Source of the DNA: Clostridium merdae | GTDB taxonomy: Bacteria > Bacillota > Clostridia > Oscillospirales > Acutalibacteraceae | Direction of reading: 5' to 3' | Length of the DNA stretch: 64,000 bases | Assembly: GCF_900176635.1 (NCBI RefSeq) | Contig: NZ_FXLN01000004.1 | Coordinates: 558,001-622,000, forward strand | Shown here: piece after piece, positions 1 through 7,906 of the stretch | Numbering within the stretch: the stretch's first letter is position 1 | Layout: each line of letters opens with the position of its first letter | Made by a program: the position numbers and the translations under genes | The notes under the pieces: model-generated | Databases searched by the model: none | Told to the model about the DNA's origin: nothing | Seen by the model: the letters and a program-made list of their open reading frames with translations, nothing else

Positions 1-909
1 TTGGAGCCTTCTGCCATGTGCCTGCATTATGGGCAATCCGTTTTTGAGGGAATGAAGGCTTACCGCAGCGATGACGACCGCATTTTACTGTTTCGGCCAG
101 ACAAAAACATGGCGCGTTTGAATGTTTCGAATGACCGTCTGTGCATTCCGGCCATTGATGAAGAATTTGCGGTTGAAGCAATTAAAAAACTGGTTTCAGT
201 AGATCGTGACTGGGTACCCACTGCACCCGGCACTTCTTTATACATTCGCCCGTTTATCATTGGTGTTGACCCGGTTGTTGGTGTTCACCCGGCACACCAC
301 CTCATGTTTATGGTAATTTGTTCGCCAGTTGGGGCGTATTATCCCGAAGGCTTAAATCCCGTAAAAATTTATGTGGAAGACGGTTATGTGCGCGCAGTAA
401 AGGGCGGCATGGGCTTTGCCAAAACAGCCGGTAACTATGCGGCTTCTTTAAAAGCACAGGATGAAGCAGAAAAGCAAAACTACACACAGGTTCTGTGGCT
501 TGACGGTGTAGAGCGTAAATACATAGAAGAGGTTGGTACGATGAACGTCTTCTTCCAGATTGGGGATGAAGTCGTTACCCCTGCTCTGCAAGGCTCTATT
601 TTGTCTGGTGTTACCCGTATGTCTGCCATTGAGATTTTAAAATCATGGGGGATGAATGTTACGGAACGCCGCCTCTCGATTGAGGAAGTTGCAGAGGCTT
701 CGAAGCAAGGTAAGCTGAAAGAAGCGTTTGGTACTGGTACGGCAGCAGTAATTTCTCCCATTGGTCACCTGAAATGGGGAGATATGATTATGCAGTTCAA
801 CGGCGGAGAAATTGGACCGCTGTCTCAGCGTTTGTACGATACCATGACCGGTATTCAGTGGGGCAAGCTGCCAGATACCTTTGATTGGACAGTAGAAGTG
901 AAAGAATAA
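1..909 (+). CDS. ilvE: Branched-chain amino acid aminotransferase, 5' end cut by window
   Basis: This is a PLP-dependent class IV aminotransferase that interconverts leucine, isoleucine and valine with their 2-oxo acids, using 2-oxoglutarate/glutamate, in the cytoplasm. The visible 302 residues carry the family signature FEGMKAYR near residue 15 and the catalytic lysine in AKTAGNYAASL (Lys141 of the visible part). The family is about 340-360 residues long, so roughly 50 N-terminal residues lie upstream of the window and the TTG at base 1 is not the true start. The sequence type resembles the longer BCAT class (Bacillus IlvK/YbgE-like) rather than E. coli IlvE. A good terminator follows, so this ends its transcript. 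Confidence 0.93.
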   Translation: MEPSAMCLHYGQSVFEGMKAYRSDDDRILLFRPDKNMARLNVSNDRLCIPAIDEEFAVEAIKKLVSVDRDWVPTAPGTSLYIRPFIIGVDPVVGVHPAHHLMFMVICSPVGAYYPEGLNPVKIYVEDGYVRAVKGGMGFAKTAGNYAASLKAQDEAEKQNYTQVLWLDGVERKYIEEVGTMNVFFQIGDEVVTPALQGSILSGVTRMSAIEILKSWGMNVTERRLSIEEVAEASKQGKLKEAFGTGTAAVISPIGHLKWGDMIMQFNGGEIGPLSQRLYDTMTGIQWGKLPDTFDWTVEVKE

Positions 910-926
910 CAGGACTAATTTTAGAG

Positions 927-952
927 AGCGGCGGCTTCGGCTGCCGCTTTTT
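927..952 (+). terminator. Rho-independent terminator after ilvE
   Basis: A 9-bp stem (AGCGGCGGC / GCTGCCGCT, one G-U pair) closed by a TTCG tetraloop runs into five T. It sits 17 bases after the ilvE stop and 20 bases before the next start, so part of the transcription may continue into the pseudouridine synthase. Confidence 0.85.
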
Positions 953-971
953 GTATAAGGGGAGAAAAAGA

Positions 972-1853
972 GTGCATACACTAACCTTTATCGTTCCAGC
1001 AGAATACGATGGTTGCCGACTAAAAGGCTTTTTGCGTGGGAAATGCTGTGTTTCCGCACGCCTTTTGGTAAAGCTAAAGCGCGTAGAGAATGGGCTTTGT
1101 GTCAACGAAGAACACGCTACGGCAATTACGATATTGCACTCTGGGGATAAAGTAACTCTGCATTTGCCGGAAGATGAAGAAACTCCAATTGCACAAGAAG
1201 TCCCTATCTCAATTCTATATGAAGACGATTATCTGTTGGCGGTAAATAAGCCTGCCGGAATGGCAATGTATCCAGTACCGGGGTCAGACTTCGGCACACT
1301 TTCCAATGCCGTTGCCTTTCATTGGAGTAAAAAAGGTGAGATTTTGCGATTTCGCCCTGTATATAGACTGGATAAAAATACATCTGGAGTAGTGATTATT
1401 GCAAAAAATTCCTATATTGCGGCAGCTTTGTCCCATAATATACAAAAAGAATACATCGCTGTGTGCGAGGGTGCTCTACAAGGGTGCGGTACGGTGAGCA
1501 CACTAATTACACTTGCACCCGGCAGTAAAATAAAGCGGGCGGTTTCTTCAAATGGTGAAACTGCGGTAACGCATTGGGAGAGCATGGAAGGAAATAATGA
1601 GTTCACTTTTTTGAAAATTCGTATAGAAACCGGCCGAACTCATCAAATTCGGGTTCATTTGTCCAGTATTTTTCATCCTCTTGCGGGGGATGATTTATAT
1701 GGAGGGCACTTAGATAAAATAAAGAGACAAGCACTCCATTGTCAGTCAGCTTTATTTATACACCCGGTCACCGGTAAAACAGTCCTACTGCAAGCCCCTG
1801 TTCCAGAGGATTTTGTTCTGCTGCTGAAAGAGCTGGATGTGTCTATTGCATAA
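972..1853 (+). CDS. RluA-family 23S/tRNA pseudouridine synthase
   Basis: This enzyme isomerises specific uridines in rRNA or tRNA to pseudouridine. An N-terminal S4-like RNA-binding segment (about residues 12-45) is followed by the catalytic domain. The motif RLDKNTSG carries the catalytic aspartate (about Asp134), and HQIRVHL follows near residue 220. The GTG at 972 is chosen because GGGGAG lies just upstream and because homologues begin near this point; a reading frame open from 885 would run through the ilvE terminator. Which uridine is modified (RluC, RluD or other) cannot be told from sequence alone. Confidence 0.88.
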   Translation: MHTLTFIVPAEYDGCRLKGFLRGKCCVSARLLVKLKRVENGLCVNEEHATAITILHSGDKVTLHLPEDEETPIAQEVPISILYEDDYLLAVNKPAGMAMYPVPGSDFGTLSNAVAFHWSKKGEILRFRPVYRLDKNTSGVVIIAKNSYIAAALSHNIQKEYIAVCEGALQGCGTVSTLITLAPGSKIKRAVSSNGETAVTHWESMEGNNEFTFLKIRIETGRTHQIRVHLSSIFHPLAGDDLYGGHLDKIKRQALHCQSALFIHPVTGKTVLLQAPVPEDFVLLLKELDVSIA

Positions 1854-1922
1854 AAAATGATTTATGAATTAAATTATACGTTATCTATAAATGACAAAAA
1901 TATTGTTTATCCATTTCTACAC

Positions 1923-1951
1923 TTGATTTATGTATAATTATGCGATATAAT
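1923..1951 (+). promoter_or_regulatory. Sigma-A promoter of the amino-acid ABC transporter
   Basis: TTGATT (1923-1928) and a perfect TATAAT (1946-1951) are separated by 17 bases. The predicted start of transcription is near 1958, about 50 bases before the lipoprotein gene. Two ATTCAT half-sites separated by AATA lie at the predicted start (about 1954-1970). Confidence 0.75.
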
Positions 1952-2008
1952 ACATTCATAATAATTCATTGTAAACTTTATTAAATGAAATAAAAGAGGG
2001 ATGGAACC

Positions 2009-2830
2009 ATGAAAAAATCAGTTAAGTTTTTAGCGGTCTGTCTTGCAGCCGCATCAATGCTTTCAATGTCCGCATGCGGCGGCGGTGGCAACGGCGGTAA
2101 CTCGAGCACAGCGAACGGCAGTGCAGATTCTTTAGACGCGATTAAGAAGAATGGCTTTATCACAATGTCTACCAATGCAGAGTTTGAGCCCTTCGAGTAT
2201 AAGGATGGCGATAGCATTGTTGGTATTGATATTGAAATTTCTAAGAAGATTGCCGATAAGCTTGGCGTTAAACTCAATGTAAACGATGTTGCGTTTGATT
2301 CTTTGATTCCTGAAATCACCTCCGGCAAAGCAGATTTTGTTGCCGCCGGTATGACAGCAGATGATACCAGAAGAAAGAATGTTGATTTCTCTGATAACTA
2401 TTTCGATGCGAGTCAGGCCGTCATCGTGAAAAAGGGTGGAGAGATTAAACAGCCCAAAGACCTCGATGGCAAAAAGGTTGGCGTTCAAACCGGCACCACT
2501 GGTGACAAATACTGCACCAATGAAGACGGTTCCAGTGAAATTAAGGTTGCTTCTGTTGAGCGTTACAACAAGGGAATGGATGCTGTTTCGGATTTGATTG
2601 CCGGCAGAATTGACGCAGTTGTTATCGACGATTTTCCAGCACAAAAATATGTTTCGAAAAATGCAGATAAAATTGCGAAGCTCGACGATATGCTCACACA
2701 GGAGCAGTATGCGATTGCCGTGAAAAAGGGAAATAAAGAGATGGTTGATTTAATTAACACCACTCTGAAAGAAATGAAAGACAGCGGCGAGCTGCAGAAG
2801 ATTTTTGATAAATATCTGGCAAAAGAATAA
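2009..2830 (+). CDS. Amino acid ABC transporter substrate-binding lipoprotein
   Basis: This is the extracytoplasmic solute-binding protein of a polar amino-acid importer (SBP family 3, PF00497). A lipoprotein signal peptide ends in LSMSAC, with lipidation expected on Cys23, followed by a Gly/Ser/Asn-rich linker. The mature domain starts with the usual F-(x)-EPFEYKD-type region and contains GKKVGVQTGTTGDKY. It is the first gene of a three-gene uptake operon with its own promoter and a strong hairpin after its stop, which fits the usual excess of binding protein over permease. The substrate cannot be assigned; cystine, glutamine or arginine-type ligands are all possible. Confidence 0.92.
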   Translation: MKKSVKFLAVCLAAASMLSMSACGGGGNGGNSSTANGSADSLDAIKKNGFITMSTNAEFEPFEYKDGDSIVGIDIEISKKIADKLGVKLNVNDVAFDSLIPEITSGKADFVAAGMTADDTRRKNVDFSDNYFDASQAVIVKKGGEIKQPKDLDGKKVGVQTGTTGDKYCTNEDGSSEIKVASVERYNKGMDAVSDLIAGRIDAVVIDDFPAQKYVSKNADKIAKLDDMLTQEQYAIAVKKGNKEMVDLINTTLKEMKDSGELQKIFDKYLAKE

Positions 2831-2857
2831 TACAGAGAAATATCTGTTTTATTAAGC

Positions 2858-2883
2858 TGGGTAGCGGGTTTCCCCGCTGCCCA
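2858..2883 (+). other. Intercistronic hairpin after the binding-protein gene
   Basis: An 11-bp stem (TGGGTAGCGGG / CCCGCTGCCCA, one T-G pair) with a TTTC loop is not followed by a clean T-run. Such hairpins after solute-binding-protein genes usually stabilise the upstream mRNA or attenuate permease expression; that role is inferred here. Confidence 0.65.
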
Positions 2884-2917
2884 ACTTTGCCTTTTCCTAC
2901 TTTTTAAGGAGGTAGCT

Positions 2918-3676
2918 ATGGGAGATTTCATCCTAAATCCACCCTTTTTATCTGGACTAAATATTGTTCAGACACTCCAGAATTTGTACTTGTCTGTGGG
3001 TCAGCAATTTTACGATGCCTTTATTGAGAAAAACCGTTATAAATACATTGTAACCGGTTTGGGGAACACCCTCCTTATTACTCTTTTTGCAGTAATGATT
3101 GGTATTGTTTTGGGTACCTTGGTTGCACTCATACGTGTATCACATAACAATGATAAGAAAAAGTTTCGCATTTTAAATGCAATCTGCAGCGTTTACCTAA
3201 CGGTGATTCGCGGAACACCAGTTGTGGTTCAGCTTTTAATTACCTATTATATTATTTATCAATCTGCGGATAAATTGGTGGCGGCTGTAATTGCATTCGG
3301 TATCAATTCCGGTGCGTATGTGGCAGAGGTTATACGCAGCGGTATACAATCGGTTGACAAGGGGCAAATTGAGGCCGGGCGTTCCCTCGGACTAAATCAA
3401 CGAACCACCATGATTAAAATTGTCTTCCCGCAAGCATTAAAAAATGTGGCTCCTGCTATTTTTAATGAGTTTATTTCTTTGCTGAAAGAAACCTCCGTCG
3501 CCGGTTACATTGGTGTGCAGGATTTAACCAAAGGGGGCGACGTGATTCGTAGTATTACCTACGACGCGTACATGCCGTTATTAACTGTTGCAGGTGTTTA
3601 CCTGGTGATAGTTATGATATTGACCAGATTCCTTACACTGTTGGAAAGGAGGCTGAGTGCAAGTGATATCCGTTAA
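2918..3676 (+). CDS. Amino acid ABC transporter permease (HisM family)
   Basis: This is the integral-membrane subunit of the polar amino-acid importer. It has several hydrophobic segments (about residues 48-70, 95-115, 125-140, 190-205 and 220-242). The EAA loop, which contacts the ATPase, is seen in [25 protein letters not shown] sequence at about residues 157-177. The length of 252 residues is a little above the usual 215-240 because of an N-terminal extension. AAGGAGG precedes the ATG. Its 3' end overlaps the ATPase gene by 20 bases, indicating translational coupling. Confidence 0.93.
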   Translation: MGDFILNPPFLSGLNIVQTLQNLYLSVGQQFYDAFIEKNRYKYIVTGLGNTLLITLFAVMIGIVLGTLVALIRVSHNNDKKKFRILNAICSVYLTVIRGTPVVVQLLITYYIIYQSADKLVAAVIAFGINSGAYVAEVIRSGIQSVDKGQIEAGRSLGLNQRTTMIKIVFPQALKNVAPAIFNEFISLLKETSVAGYIGVQDLTKGGDVIRSITYDAYMPLLTVAGVYLVIVMILTRFLTLLERRLSASDIR

Positions 3677-4397
3677 AAACTTAGAAAAAACGTTTCACAC
3701 CTCTCGCGGTGATTTGCCGGTTCTAAAGGGAATAACACAAACCATTGAAAAGGGTGAAAAGGTTGTTATCGTTGGCCCTTCCGGTTCGGGAAAAAGCACC
3801 TTTTTACGTTGCCTAAACCTATTAGAAAAGCCTACCTCCGGTGAAATTTGGTTTGAAGAGGAAGAAATTACGAACCCGAAGTGCAACATTAATCTTTTGC
3901 GCCAGAAGATGGGAATGGTGTTTCAGCACTTTAATTTATTCCCGCATCTAACCATATTGCAAAATATTACGCTTGCGCCGGTTTCGTTGAAGCTGAAATC
4001 GCAGGATGAGGCAAACGAGATTGCCATACAGCTTCTAGAAAGAGTTGGCCTTGCGGATAAAGCAAATGCGTACCCGGCTCAGCTATCCGGCGGACAAAAG
4101 CAGCGTATTGCGATTGTACGTTCGCTGGCAATGTCGCCGAAGGTGATGCTGTTTGATGAACCAACCTCAGCGCTAGACCCCGAAATGGTCGGTGAAGTTT
4201 TGCAGGTTATGAAGCAGCTTGCCGAAGAGGGGATGACGATGATTGTTGTCACACATGAAATGGGCTTTGCCAGAGAAGTGGCTACACGCATCTTGTTTAT
4301 GGACCAAGGGCAAGTTTTGGAGGAAGCAACTCCACAGGAGTTCTTTGCGAACCCCAAGCACCCACGTTTGCAAGACTTTTTATCGAAGGTATTATAA
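3657..4397 (+). CDS. Amino acid ABC transporter ATP-binding protein (GlnQ family)
   Basis: This cytoplasmic ATPase energises the importer. Walker A is GPSGSGKST (residues 40-48). The Q-loop lies in [14 protein letters not shown], the signature is LSGGQKQR, Walker B plus D-loop is [12 protein letters not shown], and the switch histidine is in VTHEM. AAGGAGG at 3646-3652 serves either the GTG at 3657 (4-base spacing) or the GTG at 3663 (10-base spacing, two residues shorter). The latter spacing is more usual, so the exact start is uncertain. It is the last gene of the operon, before a very strong terminator. Confidence 0.93.
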   Translation: MQVISVKNLEKTFHTSRGDLPVLKGITQTIEKGEKVVIVGPSGSGKSTFLRCLNLLEKPTSGEIWFEEEEITNPKCNINLLRQKMGMVFQHFNLFPHLTILQNITLAPVSLKLKSQDEANEIAIQLLERVGLADKANAYPAQLSGGQKQRIAIVRSLAMSPKVMLFDEPTSALDPEMVGEVLQVMKQLAEEGMTMIVVTHEMGFAREVATRILFMDQGQVLEEATPQEFFANPKHPRLQDFLSKVL

Positions 4398-4400
4398 TTT

Positions 4401-4452
4401 AGAATATAGAAAGAACCCGGCAGATTTTTCTGCCGGGTTCTTTCTATATTCT
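4401..4452. terminator. Bidirectional terminator, perfect 24-bp inverted repeat
   Basis: Arms 4401-4424 and 4429-4452 are perfectly complementary around a TTTT loop, with core AGAACCCGGCAGA. It sits between the convergent ABC operon and the small minus-strand gene that ends at 4469, so it probably stops transcription from both sides. Confidence 0.85.
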
Positions 4453-4468
4453 TCTTTGAGACGCAGTA

Positions 4469-4630
4469 TTAGGAATTTGTTTGGTCTGCTTTTGCTTGCA
4501 AATTGCATGCAATCTTTTTCAAATCCTCTAACGATTGAATCTCCACGCTGGACTGTGTGATGGCTTCCTGAATAAAATGAGGAAGTGAAGCAAAGTAGCT
4601 GTTAACCTCGGGGTTGTTTGACTGAAACAT
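4469..4630 (-). CDS. Conserved small protein of unknown function (53 aa)
   Basis: The protein begins MFQSNNPEVNSYFASLP and continues with an acidic, soluble, probably helical chain. It resembles short uncharacterised clostridial proteins with the pattern NPEV-(x)-FxSLP-(x)-QExI-(x)-SGV-(x)-SLEDLKK; that resemblance is from memory. GGAGG with a 7-base spacer stands before the ATG at 4630, which is preferred over an upstream ATG that lacks a site. It is convergent with the ABC operon. Function unknown. A TGAATA box (4714-4719, minus strand) resembles a sigma-G -35 element but the matching -10 is poor. Confidence 0.6.
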   Translation of the reverse strand: MFQSNNPEVNSYFASLPHFIQEAITQSSVEIQSLEDLKKIACNLQAKADQTNS

Positions 4631-4780
4631 CTTTTGTCCTCCATGAATCATTCTGAAAGACCATATTTAGTAAGGTCTCTTCTTTTAGGTAGATTTCCGC
4701 ATTTTTGCCAGGTTATTCATAATCCTCACCTTTCATATTGTGTTGCCGTACGGAATATATCTGCAATAGGAGGGATATGA

Positions 4781-5197
4781 ATGAAGGGATGGGGAAAAGG
4801 GTTCTTGCTTTTTTTGGTTGGCGGACTAATCTATTTTTGGCTCGAGGTGTTCTGGAGAGGTTATTCGCATTGGAGTATGTTTTTACTTGGTGGCCTTTGC
4901 TTTGTATTGTGTGGACTAATCAATGAAGTTGTTCCTTGGGAGATGCCACTTCCGCTGCAAATGCTAATCTCAGCAATTATCATTACGGTTTTAGAGTTCT
5001 TCACTGGCTGTATCGTCAACCTGTGGTTGGGTTGGCAGGTTTGGGATTACTCAAAGCTTCATTTTCAGCTTTGGGGTCAAATTAGCCTAAAAAGCAGTAT
5101 TGTATGGTTCCTGCTTTCTTCCGTGGGAATCATACTGGATGACTGGATTCGTTATTGGTTCTTTGGAGAAGACCGACCGCATTACCGCTTTAAATAA
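4781..5197 (+). CDS. Small integral membrane protein, CmpB/PF06541-like
   Basis: This 138-residue protein has four predicted hydrophobic segments (about 7-25, 30-47, 57-77 and 100-118). The sequence HWSMFLLGGLCFVLCGLINE and the later GWQVWDYS and HFQLWGQISL match the family annotated as putative ABC transporter permease (CmpB-like, PF06541) common in Clostridia. No transport function has been shown for that family and no ATPase lies beside it. AGGAGG precedes the ATG. It stands alone between a minus-strand gene and luxS. Confidence 0.7.
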   Translation: MKGWGKGFLLFLVGGLIYFWLEVFWRGYSHWSMFLLGGLCFVLCGLINEVVPWEMPLPLQMLISAIIITVLEFFTGCIVNLWLGWQVWDYSKLHFQLWGQISLKSSIVWFLLSSVGIILDDWIRYWFFGEDRPHYRFK

Positions 5198-5206
5198 AGG
5201 ATACTT

Positions 5207-5235
5207 GCAAAGGGTATGGGAAAACGGTAAAATAG
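5207..5235 (+). promoter_or_regulatory. Sigma-A promoter of luxS
   Basis: TTGCAA (5207-5212) and TAAAAT (5230-5235) are separated by 17 bases, giving a leader of roughly 55 bases before luxS. Confidence 0.6.
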
Positions 5236-5299
5236 TAAAATAAGTAAACCCCAACAGACAGCACTATTATAAAAAATCTTTTGATTCGAGGGATTTCAT

Positions 5300-5758
5300 A
5301 TGGATAAAATCGCAAGCTTTCAAATTAATCACGATATTTTAACACCCGGAATTTATCTTTCTAGGGTAGATGGAGATATTACCACGTACGATATTCGCTT
5401 TCGCAAACCAAATGTACCGCCGTTTTTATCAAACCCGGCCATGCACACAATCGAGCATTTGTTTGCTACCATGGTTCGTAATTCCTCCTTTCGCGACCAG
5501 ATTATATATTTTGGACCCATGGGCTGCCGTACCGGCTTTTATTTCTTAGTAAGAGATATGAAGCAATCGGATGCCATTGCTCTTATACAGGAGATATTCC
5601 AAAAAATCGCTGATTTTACAGGCGATGTGCCCGGCTGCACCTCCATTGAGTGTGGTAATTATTTGGAGCATGACTTGAAGGAGGCAAAAGAGGAAGTTGC
5701 AGCCTTTTTGCCTGTGATTAAAAATTGGACGGAACAAAAGTTGGCTTATCCAGTTTAA
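5300..5758 (+). CDS. luxS: S-ribosylhomocysteine lyase LuxS
   Basis: LuxS cleaves S-ribosylhomocysteine to homocysteine and 4,5-dihydroxy-2,3-pentanedione, closing the activated methyl cycle and yielding the AI-2 precursor. The metal ligands are seen as His49 and His53 of HTIEHL and Cys118 of ECGNY, and the catalytic Cys76 lies in GPMGCRTGF. The 152-residue length is typical. GAGGG with suitable spacing precedes the ATG. No pfs or metabolic partner is adjacent, so it is monocistronic. An AI-2 signalling role cannot be inferred from the gene alone. Confidence 0.96.
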   Translation: MDKIASFQINHDILTPGIYLSRVDGDITTYDIRFRKPNVPPFLSNPAMHTIEHLFATMVRNSSFRDQIIYFGPMGCRTGFYFLVRDMKQSDAIALIQEIFQKIADFTGDVPGCTSIECGNYLEHDLKEAKEEVAAFLPVIKNWTEQKLAYPV

Positions 5759-5821
5759 TGGGCTAAGATTCGTTCCAAGTAGTCAGAAAACTTTACCAAA
5801 TTGTAAATTCCTTCCAAAAGG

Positions 5822-5850
5822 TTGCATATTTTCAAAATTTATATTATCAT
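5822..5850 (+). promoter_or_regulatory. Sigma-A promoter of the M23 peptidase gene
   Basis: TTGCAT (5822-5827) and TATCAT (5845-5850) have a 17-base spacer. The two near-identical stretches AAATTGTAAA (about 5799) and AAATTGTAAC (about 5870) flank the promoter and could be a regulator site, but this is only a pattern. Confidence 0.55.
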
Positions 5851-5910
5851 AGTATAAGTTCATTACAAAATTGTAACCAATTTCCTTGTGCGAAAGGAAG
5901 GACTGACGGA

Positions 5911-7605
5911 ATGCAACAACTATCCCTTCATCGAGATTCGATACAGGGGTACGGCGCCGCTGGCTGCCGTATGTTATATATCACCGGGATTCAGTCTGTC
6001 CGGATTTTAAAAAGACTGCGCAGAAGGTTTGTCCGCTTTGTTACACCTGCCGTAGAATTAGCAGGGATTATTTATGCAAAAACAATCGGCAAACAACTGA
6101 ATCGATTAAAAAAAGAAATACACCTGTTTCAGGATAATTTTCGAAAAGATGGAGAGCATTTAAAAGAGCTTTCGAAAGATTTAACGTTACAGGGTGCAAT
6201 CGGGCGGCTACAGCACGCAGGTCTTCACTTTGTAATACGCAAAAAATTTGTGATGTCTGTACTGAATATTGCCGCACCGGTTTGCTCTGTTTTTTTACTT
6301 TTGGGTACCATTAACTATTATAACCATCAAGATTACGGTTTGGTGCTCAGCTACGAAGGCAAACAGATTGCAACAATTAAGGACGAGTCTGTATTTGAAA
6401 AAGCAACGGAAATGGTAAACCAGCGTATGGTATACAATGCCGTTTCTACTGCTAATTTAAAAATTACCCCCACATTTATTTTAACTGCGATGGACAGCGG
6501 CGGCTTTTACGCAGCCAGTACACTGTGCGATCGCTTAATTCAGCATTCCAATGGAATTATTGAAGAAGGCAGTGGCTTATATGTGGATGGCGAATTGATA
6601 GGGGCTGTAAAGAGCAGTGCAGATATGACGTATCTTCTGCAAAATATCCTTAACACTGCAAAATCGGGCGACCAAGCTGCAAAGGTCTCTTTTGCGGAAG
6701 ACGTTGAGACGATTAATGGTCTTTTCCCAACCGCCAGTATTATCACGGCTGAAAATATGTCGCATAAACTTACCGGTTCCCAGCAAACAGCAGCTGTTTA
6801 TACCGTAAAACAAGGGGATACTGCAACTTCTATTGCAAGGCAGTATAATTTAACCTTATCGGAACTCAATCGCTTAAACAATAACCAGGTTGGCGATAGT
6901 TTGAAAATCGGGATGAAGCTCAATGTTCAAACTCCGCAATCATTGCTGCATGTAAAAGTGATTAAAAAATTAAGCAGGACAACCTCTTTGCCGTATAAAA
7001 CCGTTACAGAGAAGGACGATAGCCAATACACAGATTATTCTAAGATTGTAACGCAGGGGCAAGAAGGCGTGCAGGAAGTAACCGAAGAGGTTACCTATAT
7101 TAACGGAATTGAAACCAGTCGCTCCACTCTCAGCAGGCGTGTGGTAACTGAGGCGATTGATAAGAAGATTGTTACAGGCACAAAGAAAAGGCCGCAGTAT
7201 AGTGGTTCTGGTGAAAGCAGCGGGTCGCTTATGTGGCCGGTACCTTCTATTCGTAATATTACCAGCTACTTTGCTTACCGTTGGGGCAGAATGCACACTG
7301 GTATTGATATTTCTGGTGGTAATTCTTACGGTAAAACAATTGTAGCGGCAGATGGCGGCGTAGTCACCTATGTGAAGTTTAGTTCCAGTGGGTATGGGTA
7401 TCACCTGCAAATTAACCACGGCAACGGAGTATCAACTCTATATGGCCATACCAGCAAAATTTTGGTATCTTCAGGGCAAAGAGTTTCTAAGGGTCAACCG
7501 ATTGCTTTAATTGGCAGCACAGGAGATTCTACCGGAGCACATTTGCATTTTGAGGTTATCAAAAATGGACAAAAAGTGAATCCTATGCTGTATGTGAGCC
7601 GCTAA
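5911..7605 (+). CDS. Membrane-anchored M23 peptidase with LysM and G5 domains
   Basis: This is a cell-wall hydrolase of 564 residues. In order it has a basic, probably cytoplasmic N-terminus of about 110 residues with a helical KKEIHLFQDNF stretch, one transmembrane helix (about 114-136) and an extracellular region (140-285). A LysM domain follows (TVKQGDTATSIARQYNLTLSEL, about 295-342), then a G5 domain (about 345-425) and a C-terminal M23/LytM zinc peptidase. The metal motifs of the peptidase are HTGIDISG and HLHFEV. The intact M23 motifs predict an active endopeptidase acting on peptide cross-links. AAGGAAGG precedes the ATG. The gene stands alone with its own promoter and terminator. Confidence 0.88.
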   Translation: MQQLSLHRDSIQGYGAAGCRMLYITGIQSVRILKRLRRRFVRFVTPAVELAGIIYAKTIGKQLNRLKKEIHLFQDNFRKDGEHLKELSKDLTLQGAIGRLQHAGLHFVIRKKFVMSVLNIAAPVCSVFLLLGTINYYNHQDYGLVLSYEGKQIATIKDESVFEKATEMVNQRMVYNAVSTANLKITPTFILTAMDSGGFYAASTLCDRLIQHSNGIIEEGSGLYVDGELIGAVKSSADMTYLLQNILNTAKSGDQAAKVSFAEDVETINGLFPTASIITAENMSHKLTGSQQTAAVYTVKQGDTATSIARQYNLTLSELNRLNNNQVGDSLKIGMKLNVQTPQSLLHVKVIKKLSRTTSLPYKTVTEKDDSQYTDYSKIVTQGQEGVQEVTEEVTYINGIETSRSTLSRRVVTEAIDKKIVTGTKKRPQYSGSGESSGSLMWPVPSIRNITSYFAYRWGRMHTGIDISGGNSYGKTIVAADGGVVTYVKFSSSGYGYHLQINHGNGVSTLYGHTSKILVSSGQRVSKGQPIALIGSTGDSTGAHLHFEVIKNGQKVNPMLYVSR

Positions 7606-7608
7606 TGT

Positions 7609-7648
7609 AAAAAAAAGGCATTTCGCATGTAAACGAAATGCCTTTTTT
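7609..7648. terminator. Rho-independent terminator after the M23 gene
   Basis: AAAAAAGGCATTTCG and CGAAATGCCTTTTTT form a perfect 15-bp stem with T-runs in both directions. The remaining 7649-7906 is AT-rich and non-coding. A TATAAT at 7884-7889 is too close to the murA start to be a convincing promoter. Confidence 0.9.
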
Positions 7649-7906
7649 ATTACATGCTTGTAATCGATTAATTTAGCGATTTTATTGACTTTTTTTCCTT
7701 GGTGTATTATCATCTTAGAAGTACAAAATAGCTATGCAAGAATCTTTTTAAGGCGAGTTTTTTTAATTTTCTCCGTTTTTTATTTGGCAATATAATCCAT
7801 TTATTGATGACTTTTAAAAAACATTTTTTGTTATTACAATATTTTAATTATCCTTAAAGTTTCATGACAATACTATTTGTTATTATAATGATTGGAGCGT
7901 GCCGCG

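Noticed and set aside
5300..5758. AI-2 quorum-sensing locus
   Set aside because: luxS alone shows methyl-cycle recycling; there is no receptor, lsr-type transporter or kinase beside it.
7884..7889. TATAAT as the murA promoter
   Set aside because: Transcription would start about ten bases before the start codon, inside the Shine-Dalgarno sequence, and there is no -35 at the right distance.
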